Source: Rhodanobacteraceae bacterium (GTDB taxonomy: Bacteria > Pseudomonadota > Gammaproteobacteria > Xanthomonadales > Rhodanobacteraceae). From it: a stretch of DNA of 64,000 nucleotides. The notes beneath the pieces were generated by a model. The model had not been told where the DNA came from. It saw only the letters and a list, made by a program, of their open reading frames with translations, and searched no databases. Positions 46,965-56,440 of this stretch are shown one piece after another. Numbering within the stretch: the first letter of the stretch is position 1; the number at the start of each line of letters is the position of its first letter. A program made the position numbers and the translations under genes. The stretch is from positions 62,001 through 126,000 of the forward strand of contig SCQU01000029.1 in assembly GCA_004299555.1 (NCBI GenBank). The letters are read 5' to 3'.

Positions 46965-48169
46965 TGGCGGCCTTCCGCTACAAGGCCGTCACGCCCGCCG
47001 GCGAGACCGTGGAAGGCAGCATGGATGCGGCATCGGTCGATGACGTGATCCAGCGCCTGCAGGAACAGGGCAACGTGCCGCTGGAAGCCGGGGCGGCGAC
47101 CCACGGTTCGCTGTTGGTCGGCTGGCGCAAGAAGTCGCTGGGCGGCGGCGCGCTGGTCGAATTCACCGAGCAGCTCGGGATCCTGCTGCACGCGGGCCTG
47201 CCCCTGGATCGCGCGCTGCAGATGCTGCTGGAGTTGCCGGAAGGCGAGCGCGCCCGGCACGTGGTGATGCGCGTCCGCGACCGCGTGCGCGGCGGCGCAT
47301 CGTTGTCGCGCGCGATGGAAGAAGAGCATGGCGTCTTCCCCAAGCTGTACCTCAGCATGGTGCGTGCCGGGGAAGCCGGCGGCGCGCTGGACGCGGCGCT
47401 CGCGCGCCTGGCCGACTACCTCGAGCGCGCGCGCAAGTTGCGCGAAAGCGTGATCGGTGCGCTGGTGTATCCCGCGTTCCTGCTGTTTGGCGTGCTGGGC
47501 TCGCTGGTGCTGTTGCTGGCGTTCGTGCTGCCGCAGTTCGTGCCGATCTTCAACGACATGAATGTGCAGATTCCGCTCATCACGCGGGTGCTGATGGGGC
47601 TCGGCAGCTTTCTGCACGCTTGGGGCCTGCTGGTGCTGATTGCGCTGGTGGCGGCCGGCCTGTACGCCAGCGCGCGGATGCGCGACCCGGAAGTCCGGCG
47701 CGCCTTCGACGCCAAACTGCTGCGGGTCCGGGTGCTGGGGCCACTGTTGCTGAAGGTTGATACGGCACGCCTCATGCGCACCCTGGGTTCGATGCTGAAA
47801 AACGGCGTGTCGCTTCTCGCGGCGCTCGGCATCGCGCGCCAGGTGGTGGCCAATCGCGCGCTGGGTGAACAGCTGGAACCCGCGATCGAGGCCGTCAAGA
47901 GCGGGGATTCGCTGTCGCACGCGCTCACCGCGCACACCGGGTTTCCCAAGCTCGCGATCCAGATCACCCTGGTCGGCGAGGAATCGGGCACGCTGGAGGA
48001 CATGCTGTTGCGCGCGGCCGACACCTACGACGGCGAGGTGAAAGCCGCGATCGACAAGATGCTGTCGGCGCTGGTGCCGGTGTTGACGATCGTGATGGCG
48101 CTGCTGGTCGCCGGCATCATGATGGCGATCCTGTTGCCCCTGCTCAGCCTGACCGGCAGCATACAATGA
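46964..48169 (+). CDS. gspF: Type II secretion inner-membrane platform protein GspF
   Basis: Polytopic platform protein, 401 residues, with two repeated cytoplasmic four-helix domains (FTEQLGILLHAGLPLDRALQ and LMRTLGSMLKNGVSLLAALG) and three membrane helices (VYPAFLLFGVLGSLVLLLAF, LLVLIALVAAGLYAS, ALVPVLTIVMALLVAGIMMA). The start shares one base with the gspE stop. It links the ATPase to pseudopilin assembly. Confidence 0.94.
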
Positions 48170-48291
48170 GGGTTTGGGCCGGCGTCCGTTCCGATGCGCG
48201 CACAGGCCCGGTTGCCGGCGCCAGCATCCGCCGCTACGCGCCGCAGGGCTGCCGGCCTTGCCGCCCGCAGCACATTTCAAGAGGACCGTTC

Positions 48292-48717
48292 ATGCGTTTT
48301 TCAATTGCACCTGCGCGCGGCCGAGCGCGTGGCTTCACCTTGCTGGAAATGCTCGCGGTCATCGTGTTGCTTGGCATCGTCGGCGTGATCGTCGCGCGTT
48401 CGGTGTCGGGCCGGGTCGATACCGGCAAGTGGGACGCCGGCAAGATCGGCGTCACCAAACTCGACCAGGATGTGCAGGCCTACGCGCTCGACAACGGTTC
48501 GCCGCCGCCGGCGCTGCAGGATCTTTTGACCAAGCCGTCCGACGCGCCCTCGTGGAACGGGCCGTACGCCAAGCCTGCCGACCTGCGGGATCCATTTGGC
48601 CATCCGTACGGTTATGCGTATCCAGGCAAGCACGGCCAGTACGACATCATTTTCTACGGTCGCGACGGCAAGCCGGGCGGTGAGAAGATCGACCGTGACT
48701 ACGGCAACTGGCAATAA
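48292..48717 (+). CDS. gspG: Major pseudopilin GspG
   Basis: Main subunit of the secretion pseudopilus, 141 residues. The prepilin cleavage site G-FTLLEM at residue 14-20 is followed by the hydrophobic helix LAVIVLLGIVGVIVA, then KLDQDVQAYALDNGSPP and the calcium-loop region YGRDGKPGGEKIDRDYGNW. AGAGGA lies seven bases before the ATG. There is a 122-bp gap after gspF, the longest in this operon. Confidence 0.94.
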   Translation: MRFSIAPARGRARGFTLLEMLAVIVLLGIVGVIVARSVSGRVDTGKWDAGKIGVTKLDQDVQAYALDNGSPPPALQDLLTKPSDAPSWNGPYAKPADLRDPFGHPYGYAYPGKHGQYDIIFYGRDGKPGGEKIDRDYGNWQ

Positions 48718-49237
48718 CGCAACGGGGCCCGGTTCACTTTCCACCGCGGCGAGTGCGCGGTGGCGCAGCACGCGGCCGCGAAGGCCAGGTCTGGACCCAT
48801 TGCGGGGTTTTACCCTGATTGAAATGCTGGCGGTGATTGCATTGATCGCCGTCGGCGTCACCCTTACCGCCGTATCGTTGCACGGGCGCAGCCGCGGTCA
48901 GCTGCAGGCGGCGGCCGAGCGCGTCGCCGCGGGCCTGCGCGACACGCGCACGCGGGCGATGGCGACCGGCAAGCCGCAGTGGTTCACGCTGGACCTGCGC
49001 ACCCACAGTTTCACCGCGCCGGGCCGCGATCCGCGCGGCTTGCCCAGGCGGGCGACACTGGATGTCACGTCGGCGGCGCAAGGCTCGATCCAGCCGGGTA
49101 TTGCGCGCATCGGTTATTTCCCGGATGGCAGTTCGAGCGGCGGCAACATCACCCTGAGCGAACGCCACCGCAGCCTCCGTGTGGACGTGGACTGGTTGAC
49201 CGGCGCGGTAACAATCCAGCGTGAGGCCGGGCCATGA
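48695..49237 (+). CDS. gspH: Minor pseudopilin GspH
   Basis: Minor pseudopilin, 180 residues, with G-FTLIEMLAVIALIAVGVTL as the prepilin signature. The best start is the GTG at 48695, inside the end of gspG (23-bp overlap, GAGAAGATC upstream); this gives a leader of 38 residues before the cleavage point, longer than usual. No ATG lies closer in frame. The C-terminal half (LDVTSAAQGSI, IGYFPDGSSSGGNITLS) matches GspH. Confidence 0.85.
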   Translation: MTTATGNNATGPGSLSTAASARWRSTRPRRPGLDPLRGFTLIEMLAVIALIAVGVTLTAVSLHGRSRGQLQAAAERVAAGLRDTRTRAMATGKPQWFTLDLRTHSFTAPGRDPRGLPRRATLDVTSAAQGSIQPGIARIGYFPDGSSSGGNITLSERHRSLRVDVDWLTGAVTIQREAGP

Positions 49238-49743
49238 CCTGGGGATCAGGCGGGTTTTCCCATCGCGCGGCGCGCGGCGCGGCGCACCCGCATCCGGGCA
49301 GCGTGAATCCGGCCCGGTGGCAGGGTTTTACCTTGATCGAGGTACTGGCCGCGATCGCATTGCTGGCGATCACCTTTGCCGTGGCCTTGGGCGCACTTGG
49401 CAAATCCGCGCAAAATGCCAGCCGCAGCGCGCAGCTGGATGCAGCGGTCGAACGTGCCCAGACATTGCTGGCCGAGCAGGGCCTGGTGGGCCCGCTCAAG
49501 GATGAGGCCACGTCCGGAAGCTTTGGCGACGGGATGCACTGGACGTTGAAAATCCACCGGCTGCCGCAACCCGCACGCGGTACGCAGGCGGCGGTGTCGC
49601 TGCAGCGCGGCGGCGCGCTGGTGGTACAAGCGGCCGGTATCGACCTGTACCAACTGGACGTTGCGGTGCACTACGGTGCCGGCCGTACGCTGCGCCTCGC
49701 CACCCAGCGTGCGCAGGCTTCCGCCTCGACCGGCGCCCGATGA
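49234..49743 (+). CDS. gspI: Minor pseudopilin GspI
   Basis: Minor pseudopilin, 169 residues. Prepilin site G-FTLIEVLAAIALLAITFAV after a 30-residue basic leader, then AQTLLAEQG and a short beta domain. The start overlaps gspH as ATGA. GspI nucleates the pseudopilus tip with GspJ and GspK. Confidence 0.9.
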   Translation: MTWGSGGFSHRAARGAAHPHPGSVNPARWQGFTLIEVLAAIALLAITFAVALGALGKSAQNASRSAQLDAAVERAQTLLAEQGLVGPLKDEATSGSFGDGMHWTLKIHRLPQPARGTQAAVSLQRGGALVVQAAGIDLYQLDVAVHYGAGRTLRLATQRAQASASTGAR

Positions 49744-50390
49744 CCCGCCCCGCGCGCCCTGCCGGTTTCACCTTGCTGGAAATCCTGCTGGCGCTGGTGC
49801 TGCTCGGCTTCGTGATGCTTGGGGTCTGGGGCGCCATGCGGAGTGCGACGCGGGTGACCCGTTCGGCCGGTGCGGTGATGGCACGCAGCGAATCGGTGCG
49901 CACCGTGCAGCAGTTCCTGCGGCGCTACGTTGGCGCCGCGCAGCCGCAGGCCTACACCGATGGCCCCGATACGCCGCCGCGCATGTTCCGGGGTGACGCC
50001 ACGTCCATGCAGTACGTCGCGCCGTTGCCTTTGCAATCGGGGCACGCCGGCCTGTACGTGCAGACCGTCGAGCTGAAGGCGGGCGCAGCAGGAACGCGAT
50101 CGCTGTGGCTGACCTACCGGCCCTACGGCGGCAGTGCCGATCCGGCTGCCGCACCCGCGCGGCACCTGTTGCTGGACGGCCTGCACGCAGGCAAGCTGCA
50201 GTACCTTGCGGCCGGCGCGTTTGGGCAGCCAGCGGCGTGGCATCCGGACTGGCAGGCGGCGCACGGCCTGCCGGCGGCGGTGCGCATTGAGCTTGATCCG
50301 GCCTGGCGCGTTGGGGTGCCGTTTCCGGCGCTGGTGATACGCATCCAGGCGGGTGGCGGGGCCGCGAGCATCGGCGGAGGCGTGCCGTAA
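49740..50390 (+). CDS. gspJ: Minor pseudopilin GspJ
   Basis: Minor pseudopilin, 216 residues, with prepilin site AG-FTLLEILLALVLLGFVML. The downstream region (SVRTVQQFLRRYVGAAQPQAY, LYVQTVELKAG, LLLDGLHAGKLQYL) fits GspJ. ATGA overlap with gspI, and TAATG overlap with gspK, so H to K are translated as a coupled set. Confidence 0.9.
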   Translation: MTRPARPAGFTLLEILLALVLLGFVMLGVWGAMRSATRVTRSAGAVMARSESVRTVQQFLRRYVGAAQPQAYTDGPDTPPRMFRGDATSMQYVAPLPLQSGHAGLYVQTVELKAGAAGTRSLWLTYRPYGGSADPAAAPARHLLLDGLHAGKLQYLAAGAFGQPAAWHPDWQAAHGLPAAVRIELDPAWRVGVPFPALVIRIQAGGGAASIGGGVP

Positions 50391-51289
50391 TGCCCCGCGA
50401 GCGCGGAACCGCCCTGCTGTTGGTGCTGTGGGTGACCATACTGCTCGCGGCGCTGCTGGCGGGCGTGGCCGCGTCCTCGCGCAGCCACAGCGAGGCGGCG
50501 CTGTACGGGGCCGAGCACGTGCGCGCCAGCCTTGCGGCCGAGGCGGGCCTCGCACACGCGGTCGCTGGCCTGCGCGCGCCGGACCTTGAACACCAGTGGG
50601 TGCCGGACGGCCGTCCCTACCGCCTGACCTTTGATGGCGCGCAGGTCACGGTCGCGGTGGTGGACGTTTCGGGACTGGCCGATCTCAATGCAGCCTCACC
50701 GGCGCTGCTGCGCGGGGTGTTTGTGGCCGCCGGCGTGGATACGGCAGCGGCGGCACGGCTGGCGACCGCGGTGGCGGACTGGCGCGGCCGGGCGACCGGG
50801 GGCGCCGGTGGTTTTGGGACCCGCGGCCAGGGCAGGGTTGGCGCTGACACTGGACAGCGGGGCGGACCGTTGCGTACGATCGACCAGTTGGCGCGGTTGC
50901 CGGGGGTGGACGCCGCGCTGTTTGCGCGGCTGGCGCCCGCGGTGACGGTGTATTCCGGGCGCAATTATCCGGACGCGTCCTACGCCGGGCCGCTCGTGCT
51001 CGCGGCCGAACGCGGGATTGATCGTGGGCAGGCGCAGGCATTGGTGAGGGCGCGGCGGCAGCGTCACGCGCAGCGCGGGGCGGGTAGCGGGCAGGCCCTG
51101 GGGGCGGTCGCCAATGGTCCGCTGGTGGCGGGTTATGGGGGCATGGTGGAACGCGTATTCAGCGTTGCAAAAATGCCCGACGGTACCCAGGCGGGTCTGG
51201 ATGCCACAATACGCCTGGCGTTGACGGGAGCCGACGCGCGCCCGTACAAAGTGCTGGATTGGCGTACCGATTCCGTGCAGCTGCCTTGA
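50390..51289 (+). CDS. gspK: Pseudopilin tip protein GspK
   Basis: Largest minor pseudopilin, 299 residues. Instead of GFTL it has RGTALLLVLWVTILLAALLAG, the GspK form without Glu5, and SHSEAALYGAEHVRASLAAEAGL. The alpha domain contains VSGLADLNAASPALLRGVF, typical of GspK, and TIDQLARLPGVDAALFARL. It caps the pseudopilus. Confidence 0.9.
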   Translation: MPRERGTALLLVLWVTILLAALLAGVAASSRSHSEAALYGAEHVRASLAAEAGLAHAVAGLRAPDLEHQWVPDGRPYRLTFDGAQVTVAVVDVSGLADLNAASPALLRGVFVAAGVDTAAAARLATAVADWRGRATGGAGGFGTRGQGRVGADTGQRGGPLRTIDQLARLPGVDAALFARLAPAVTVYSGRNYPDASYAGPLVLAAERGIDRGQAQALVRARRQRHAQRGAGSGQALGAVANGPLVAGYGGMVERVFSVAKMPDGTQAGLDATIRLALTGADARPYKVLDWRTDSVQLP

Positions 51290-51300
51290 GTTGACCGTCC

Positions 51301-52428
51301 ATGGATCTTGTCAGCCCGCAAGCGCTCGAACGCATCAAGCTCGCCTGGTCGCGATCGCCGCTGCCGGACTTCCTGCACTGGTGGGGCGGCGAGCTCACGG
51401 CGATGCTGCCCCGGCGCCTGCGCGCGTGGGTACAGCGCGGGCCGGACGTCCTGTGGCTCAGCGTCAACCCGACGGAACTTGGTGCCCGGCGCGTGCGCAC
51501 CGGCGCGGTGCTGGCAACGATTGCCGCGGACCTGCCCGCCGAGGTCCAGCGGGTGACCTTTGCCAAGGCCTGTGCGGGTACCGATCCTGATGACCGCCGT
51601 CTGCTGCTGGTGGTCACCGCGCAAACCGTATTGCACCGGCGCCTGGTGCTGCCGCTCGCGGCCGCCGCCGATCCGCGCAAGGTCGTCGGCTACGAGCTTG
51701 ACCGGCAGACGCCGTTCAAGCCCGATCAGCTCTATTACGACGTCAAGCTCAGCAAGGATCCGGCGCCCCCGGGGCAGGTCGTACTGGACCTGTACGCCGC
51801 GCCGCGGGCCGAACTGGACCCGATGCTCGAGCGCCTGGCCGTGATCGGCGCGCATCCGGATGCCGTGGACGTGCAGCGTGGCGATGGCGCGCTGGCCGGT
51901 GTCGACCTGTTGCCGCCGCTGCGCCGGCCGCACCGCGCGGACAAGCGGCAGCGGGTCAACTGGTTGTTGGCCGCCGCGTGCATCGTGCTGGTGGTGGTGA
52001 TCCTTGCGCAGTGGCTGGGCAACCGGCGCGCGGCGCTGGCGCGGATGCAGGACGAGGTGGCGGCGATGCGCGCGCAGGCCACGCAGTCCGAGCACCTGCG
52101 CGCGCGGCTGGTGGCGGCGATTGCCGCGTCGAAGTTCCTGGTCAAGCGCAAGGCCGGCGACCCGCCCCCGCTGCAGGTCGTGGACGAGCTGACCCGGCGC
52201 CTGCCGGCGAATGCGTGGCTGGATGCGTTGACGCTGGACGACACGGGCGGGCTTGACATCAAGGGCGAAGCGGCGCACGCGGCGGCGCTGGTCGACACCC
52301 TGGGCGGTTCCGGGGTATTTGCCGAGCCCAGGCTGCAGGGTGTGATCCAGCCCGACCCGGCCACCGGCAAGGAACGTTTTGAGCTGGTCGCGCGGGTGCG
52401 GCAAAACACGGTGCGTGATGCGCATTGA
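51301..52428 (+). CDS. gspL: Type II secretion protein GspL (XpsL-like, PilN-type end)
   Basis: Inner-membrane assembly protein, 375 residues. The cytoplasmic actin-like part (to about residue 215) binds GspE; one membrane helix (WLLAAACIVLVVVILAQWL) and a PilN-like periplasmic part (VVDELTRRLPANAWLDALTL, GSGVFAEPRLQGVI) follow. Assignment rests on position and on this architecture. It overlaps gspM by 11 bp. Confidence 0.85.
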   Translation: MDLVSPQALERIKLAWSRSPLPDFLHWWGGELTAMLPRRLRAWVQRGPDVLWLSVNPTELGARRVRTGAVLATIAADLPAEVQRVTFAKACAGTDPDDRRLLLVVTAQTVLHRRLVLPLAAAADPRKVVGYELDRQTPFKPDQLYYDVKLSKDPAPPGQVVLDLYAAPRAELDPMLERLAVIGAHPDAVDVQRGDGALAGVDLLPPLRRPHRADKRQRVNWLLAAACIVLVVVILAQWLGNRRAALARMQDEVAAMRAQATQSEHLRARLVAAIAASKFLVKRKAGDPPPLQVVDELTRRLPANAWLDALTLDDTGGLDIKGEAAHAAALVDTLGGSGVFAEPRLQGVIQPDPATGKERFELVARVRQNTVRDAH

Positions 52429-53002
52429 CGCGCACATGACCCCCGCGCAGTCGCGCGCCGCGGCGCTGGTACTGGCGTTGCTGGCGCTGGCGGGGGGCTA
52501 TTTTCTGCTGCTGCACTGGTGGTTTGTGGCGCCGCTCATGCAGGTTGACGGCCAGATGCAGGACCTGCGGGAGATCCACGCCAAGTATGCGGCGGCGATC
52601 GCCGAGCGGCCGGTGCTGGAGAAGCGGGTCGCACAGCTCGCGCGCGGCGGCGCCACGGTGGGCGCCTTCCTTGGCGCCAGCGACCCGAGCGCCGCGTCGG
52701 CCGACCTGATCCAGCGCGCGAGCGACGTGGTGGCCGCGCACGCACGCGAAGGCTCGGGCTGCAGCATGCCGTCCAAGATGCCGATCGAAGAGGACAACGG
52801 CAAGGAACCGTTCCGCCGGGTCAGCGTCAGCATCACGCTCGATTGCGGCATGCAGCCGCTGGCCGCCGTGCTGCACGACTTCGAGCGTGGGCTGCCCTAC
52901 CTGTTCGTCGACAACCTGACCATCGCGCGGGCGCCCGATGGCCGCGTGCAAACCCAACTGACGCTGTCGGGCTACCTGCGTCCGACCGGAGCTGCGCCGT
53001 GA
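52418..53002 (+). CDS. gspM: Type II secretion protein GspM (XpsM-like)
   Basis: Membrane-anchored assembly protein, 194 residues: short cytoplasmic start, one helix (ALVLALLALAGGYFLLLHWWFV), coiled region and a ferredoxin-like periplasmic domain (VSVSITLDCGMQPLAAVLHDFE, LFVDNLTIARAPDG). It fits the GspM-b group seen in Xanthomonas. Two cysteines (GSGCSMPS, LDCGMQ) could form a disulfide. Starts at 52418 or, alternatively, 52436. Confidence 0.82.
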   Translation: MRIDAHMTPAQSRAAALVLALLALAGGYFLLLHWWFVAPLMQVDGQMQDLREIHAKYAAAIAERPVLEKRVAQLARGGATVGAFLGASDPSAASADLIQRASDVVAAHAREGSGCSMPSKMPIEEDNGKEPFRRVSVSITLDCGMQPLAAVLHDFERGLPYLFVDNLTIARAPDGRVQTQLTLSGYLRPTGAAP

Positions 53003-53691
53003 ACGCCGCCGATCGCCGCCAGCTGACGCCCGCGCTGGGTGCGGCGGCTGCGGTGCTGGTCATCATTCTCGTCGCGTTGTGGCTTGGGCTTGGCCGCGGC
53101 GCGCACTGGCACGACGCTGCCGCGCCGCCCAAACTGCCGCCGCCCGGATCGACCCTGCCGCCACCCGCGGTGCCCGCGCTCGAACGCTACGCGGAGGTGT
53201 GGCAGCGGCCGCTGTTCAGCCCCACGCGCACGCCCGAACCCGCGGCCGGTGGCGGTGGCGCGGCCAGCAGCGAGCTTGAGCTGACGGGGGTCATCCTGTT
53301 GCCGGGCCTGAAGCTGGCGATCCTGCACGACAAAACGCAAAACAAGGATTACCGCGCCATCCTTGGCCAGCCTGCGCGCGAGGGGCCGGCGCTGATCGAG
53401 CTGCATCCACGCAGTGCGGTCGTCCTGGCCTCGGGTACGCGGCTCACGCTGCGGTTGCTGCCGGGCGCAGCGCCCGCGGCGGACGCTGCGCCGGCAGAGG
53501 CCGGTTCAGCGCCGGCCGCCGGCGCGGGACCGGAAGGCTCTGCTATCGTTTCGCGCCGGGGGAATGGTGCGGCGGTACAGCCAGCCACTTCGGCGGGACA
53601 AGCCGCAGCGGCGGCGCGCGCCAGGCAGCTCAAGGCGCGGATCCAGGCGGCGCGGCGGCGGGTGGAGCGGCAAAACGGTGGTGGAAATTGA
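52999..53691 (+). CDS. Type II secretion protein N (XpsN-like, GspC role)
   Basis: A 230-residue bitopic protein: membrane helix ALGAAAAVLVIILVALWLGL, Pro-rich linker, and a GspC/HR-like domain (YAEVWQRPLFSPTRTPEP, SELELTGVILLPGLKLAILHD, NKDYRAILGQPAREG). In Xanthomonas XpsN takes the place of GspC and contacts the secretin. The start is GTG and overlaps the gspM stop as GTGA. The C-terminal 60 residues are Ala- and Arg-rich low complexity. Confidence 0.82.
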   Translation: MNAADRRQLTPALGAAAAVLVIILVALWLGLGRGAHWHDAAAPPKLPPPGSTLPPPAVPALERYAEVWQRPLFSPTRTPEPAAGGGGAASSELELTGVILLPGLKLAILHDKTQNKDYRAILGQPAREGPALIELHPRSAVVLASGTRLTLRLLPGAAPAADAAPAEAGSAPAAGAGPEGSAIVSRRGNGAAVQPATSAGQAAAAARARQLKARIQAARRRVERQNGGGN

Positions 53692-53744
53692 GTGCCGGCA
53701 ACTGGTAACCAGTGCGGCGTGTGGGATCGTCTGGAGTGCAGTGC

Positions 53745-56345
53745 GTGTACAAGAAACTGGCTACGTTGGGAATCTTCTGCGCCGTTGCGGTGCTTGCCGG
53801 GTGCACGCCGCCGATCCGGCAGGAGCATGACTATTCGCTCCAGCGCGAGGCGATCGCGGGGACCCACAAGCCGGTTCCCGAGCCGCTGAACGTTGGCACC
53901 GCGCAACAGACCCAGCCGCTGGCGACGGCTGCAGCCATGGGGCGCCAGTATGGCACCGGGGTGTTCATCAACGCGGCCCCCACCCACGGCGGCGGCGCCA
54001 GTGCCAACGCGGCGGGCACCATCACGTTCAATTTTGACAACCAGCCGGTGCAGGCGGCGGTCAAGGCGATCCTTGGCGACGTGCTGCACGCCAACTATGC
54101 GATCGCCCCGACGGTCAAGGGTTCGGTGACGTTTTCCACCTCGCAGCCGGTGACCGAGGCCGAAGTGCTGCCGATCCTGCAGATGCTCCTGTCGTGGACC
54201 GGCAACGCCCTGGTACAGCAAAACCACGGCTACCTCGTGGTGCCGGTCGCCGATGCCGCACCGGGCAACCTGGTGCCGGGACTGGGCGGGGTCTCGCCGG
54301 GCGCCGGTTATGCCGCGCGGCTGTTCCCGTTGCACTATGTATCGGCCGTGGCGATGCAGGAACTCCTGAAGCCGTTTGCCGATTCCAAGGCATTCCTGCT
54401 GGTCGACCCGCTGCGCAACCTGCTGGTGCTTGGCGGCACGCCCGACGAACTGGCGAACTACCAGCGCATCATCCACACCTTTGACGTGGACTGGCTGCGC
54501 GGCATGTCGGTCGACGTGATCCCGCTGCAACATGTGCAGGCCGACGATCTGGTCAGCCAGCTGGACACCTTGTTCAACCAGCAGACGGGCGAGAAGGGCC
54601 AGAAGCTGTCGAGCCTGGTGCGCCTGATCCCGCTCAAGCACAGCAACTCGCTGGTCGTGATCACGCCGCAGCCGGCCTACATCGACGAGGTGCGAAAGCT
54701 CGTCACCACCATCGACAACGGGGCCGGCAACTCGTCGGGGCTGTACGTCTACAACGTACTCAACGTCAAGGCGTCGGATCTCGCCAAGCACCTCAACGAG
54801 CTGTTTGGCAACGGCAACGGCAGCAGCGGGCAAGCGCCGGCCGGTGCGGTCGCGCCCGGGTTCTCACCCCTGGAACAAACCTCGCAGGGGCGCCTCGGCG
54901 CGCAGCAGGGCTTCGGTTCGTTTGCGCCGGACAATGGCGCGGCGGGGACGCCGGGCGGCCTGGGCGGCCCGGGGGATGATCAATCCGGCGGCGGCTTCGG
55001 TTCGGGCATGGTGGCGGGCGCCACGCAGACGCGGCGGCAGCAGCAGTCCGGCCAGGGCACGGTGGCCTTCACCACCGGTGAGGGCGTCCGCATTGCGGCG
55101 GTCAACGAGAACAACCAGCTGCTCATTCGCGCGACGCCCGGCCAGTGGCAAAAGCTGCTGCCGGTGATCCAGCGCCTCGACGAGCGGCCGCTGCAGGTGC
55201 AGATCGAAACCAAGGTGCTGGAAGTGACCCTGCAGGGTGAGTTCCAGTTTGGCGTCCAGTACTACCTCGGCGGTTTGATCGGTACCCAGCCAGGTTCGCC
55301 GCCCAACACCAACGAGTCCTACCATCGCCACCAGGGCGCGGTGGGCCTTGGCGGCGTGGCCTACAACCCCAGCAGCGCGCTGTTTTATTCGTTTGCCGGC
55401 AAGGATCTGCAGTTTGCCCTGAACGCGCTCGAAACCAGCGGCGATACCAAGGTGCTCTCGGCGCCATCGACGGTCGTCCTCAACAACCAGCAGACCACCT
55501 TCAAGGTCGGCAAGCGCATTCCGGTGGTGCAAAACTACTTCGTGCCCGGCGTTGGCATCGGCTCGCCGACCGGCGACAGCAGCGTCGGCCAGGTGCAGTA
55601 CATCGATACCGGCGTGCTGCTTGATGTCGTGCCGCGGGTCAGCCCGGGCGGCCTGGTGTACCTTGACGTCCAGCAGGTGGTCAGCAATCCGACCAGCCAG
55701 GACAAGTACGGCAACTACACCATCGCCAACCGCTCGCTCAGCACCGAAGTCGCGGTGCAGAGCGGGCAGACCGTGCTGCTGGGCGGCCTGATCCAGCAGT
55801 CCGACAGCGATACCGACAGCGGCGTGCCGTTCCTCAACCGCATCCCGTTCCTGGGGCGCCTGTTTGGCACCACCGACCGCAGCAAGACCCGCGATGAGCT
55901 GATCGTGCTGATCACGCCGCACGTCATCCGCAACCCCGAGGATGCGCGCCGGGTCACCGATCGCTACGAAACCCAGTTTGAATCCTTGAAACCGATCCTG
56001 CCCAAGGCTGGCGTGGCGCCGGCGCCGGGTCCCGCTGCGCCCGTGGCCAATCCGGCGCTGAAGCCTGCCGTGACGATGCCGGTGGGTGGTTCTGCCGACC
56101 CCATGCCGGCCGGGGGCTGGGCCGTACAGGTAGCGTCGTTTCCTGACGCGGCCAGTGCCGCGGCCATGCGCACGCGGCTGCAACAGCTGGGCTTTGCAAG
56201 CTACGTTGACCGTGTCGCGACGGCCACCGGGGCCACCTGGCGCGTGCGCGCCGGTCCGGTCGTGAATCGCGCGGCAGCCGCGTCGATCATGCGTGCCATT
56301 GCCGGCGGTTTGCACCTCACGGGGATGCGTGTCGTGCAGCGCTGA
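53745..56345 (+). CDS. gspD: Type II secretion secretin GspD, lipoprotein with C-terminal SPOR domain
   Basis: Outer-membrane secretin channel, 866 residues. A lipobox signal peptide (VYKKLATLGIFCAVAVLAGC) is followed by N0-N3 domains (ITFNFDNQPVQAAVKAILGD, FPLHYVSAVAMQELLKPFAD, IPLQHVQADDLVSQLD, VYNVLNVKASDLAKHLNELF), a Gly/Gln-rich loop, and the secretin core (VQIETKVLEVTL, KVLSAPSTVVLNNQQTTFKVG, TGVLLDVVPRVSPGG, SGQTVLLGGLIQQ, LIVLITPHVIRNP). Residues from about 790 are a SPOR domain (GGWAVQVASFPDAASAAAM, WRVRAGPVVNRAAAASIM). I chose the GTG at 53745 because GGAG lies eight bases upstream and the signal peptide starts there. Confidence 0.92.
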   Translation: MYKKLATLGIFCAVAVLAGCTPPIRQEHDYSLQREAIAGTHKPVPEPLNVGTAQQTQPLATAAAMGRQYGTGVFINAAPTHGGGASANAAGTITFNFDNQPVQAAVKAILGDVLHANYAIAPTVKGSVTFSTSQPVTEAEVLPILQMLLSWTGNALVQQNHGYLVVPVADAAPGNLVPGLGGVSPGAGYAARLFPLHYVSAVAMQELLKPFADSKAFLLVDPLRNLLVLGGTPDELANYQRIIHTFDVDWLRGMSVDVIPLQHVQADDLVSQLDTLFNQQTGEKGQKLSSLVRLIPLKHSNSLVVITPQPAYIDEVRKLVTTIDNGAGNSSGLYVYNVLNVKASDLAKHLNELFGNGNGSSGQAPAGAVAPGFSPLEQTSQGRLGAQQGFGSFAPDNGAAGTPGGLGGPGDDQSGGGFGSGMVAGATQTRRQQQSGQGTVAFTTGEGVRIAAVNENNQLLIRATPGQWQKLLPVIQRLDERPLQVQIETKVLEVTLQGEFQFGVQYYLGGLIGTQPGSPPNTNESYHRHQGAVGLGGVAYNPSSALFYSFAGKDLQFALNALETSGDTKVLSAPSTVVLNNQQTTFKVGKRIPVVQNYFVPGVGIGSPTGDSSVGQVQYIDTGVLLDVVPRVSPGGLVYLDVQQVVSNPTSQDKYGNYTIANRSLSTEVAVQSGQTVLLGGLIQQSDSDTDSGVPFLNRIPFLGRLFGTTDRSKTRDELIVLITPHVIRNPEDARRVTDRYETQFESLKPILPKAGVAPAPGPAAPVANPALKPAVTMPVGGSADPMPAGGWAVQVASFPDAASAAAMRTRLQQLGFASYVDRVATATGATWRVRAGPVVNRAAAASIMRAIAGGLHLTGMRVVQR

Positions 56346-56440
56346 CCACCGCGTCGACGGGTCAGCCGTGCGGTCGGATGCGACCGCTGTGCTGGATGCG
56401 GCGCCTGTCGCGGCGCCGGCCAAGGCACTACACTCGCCGT

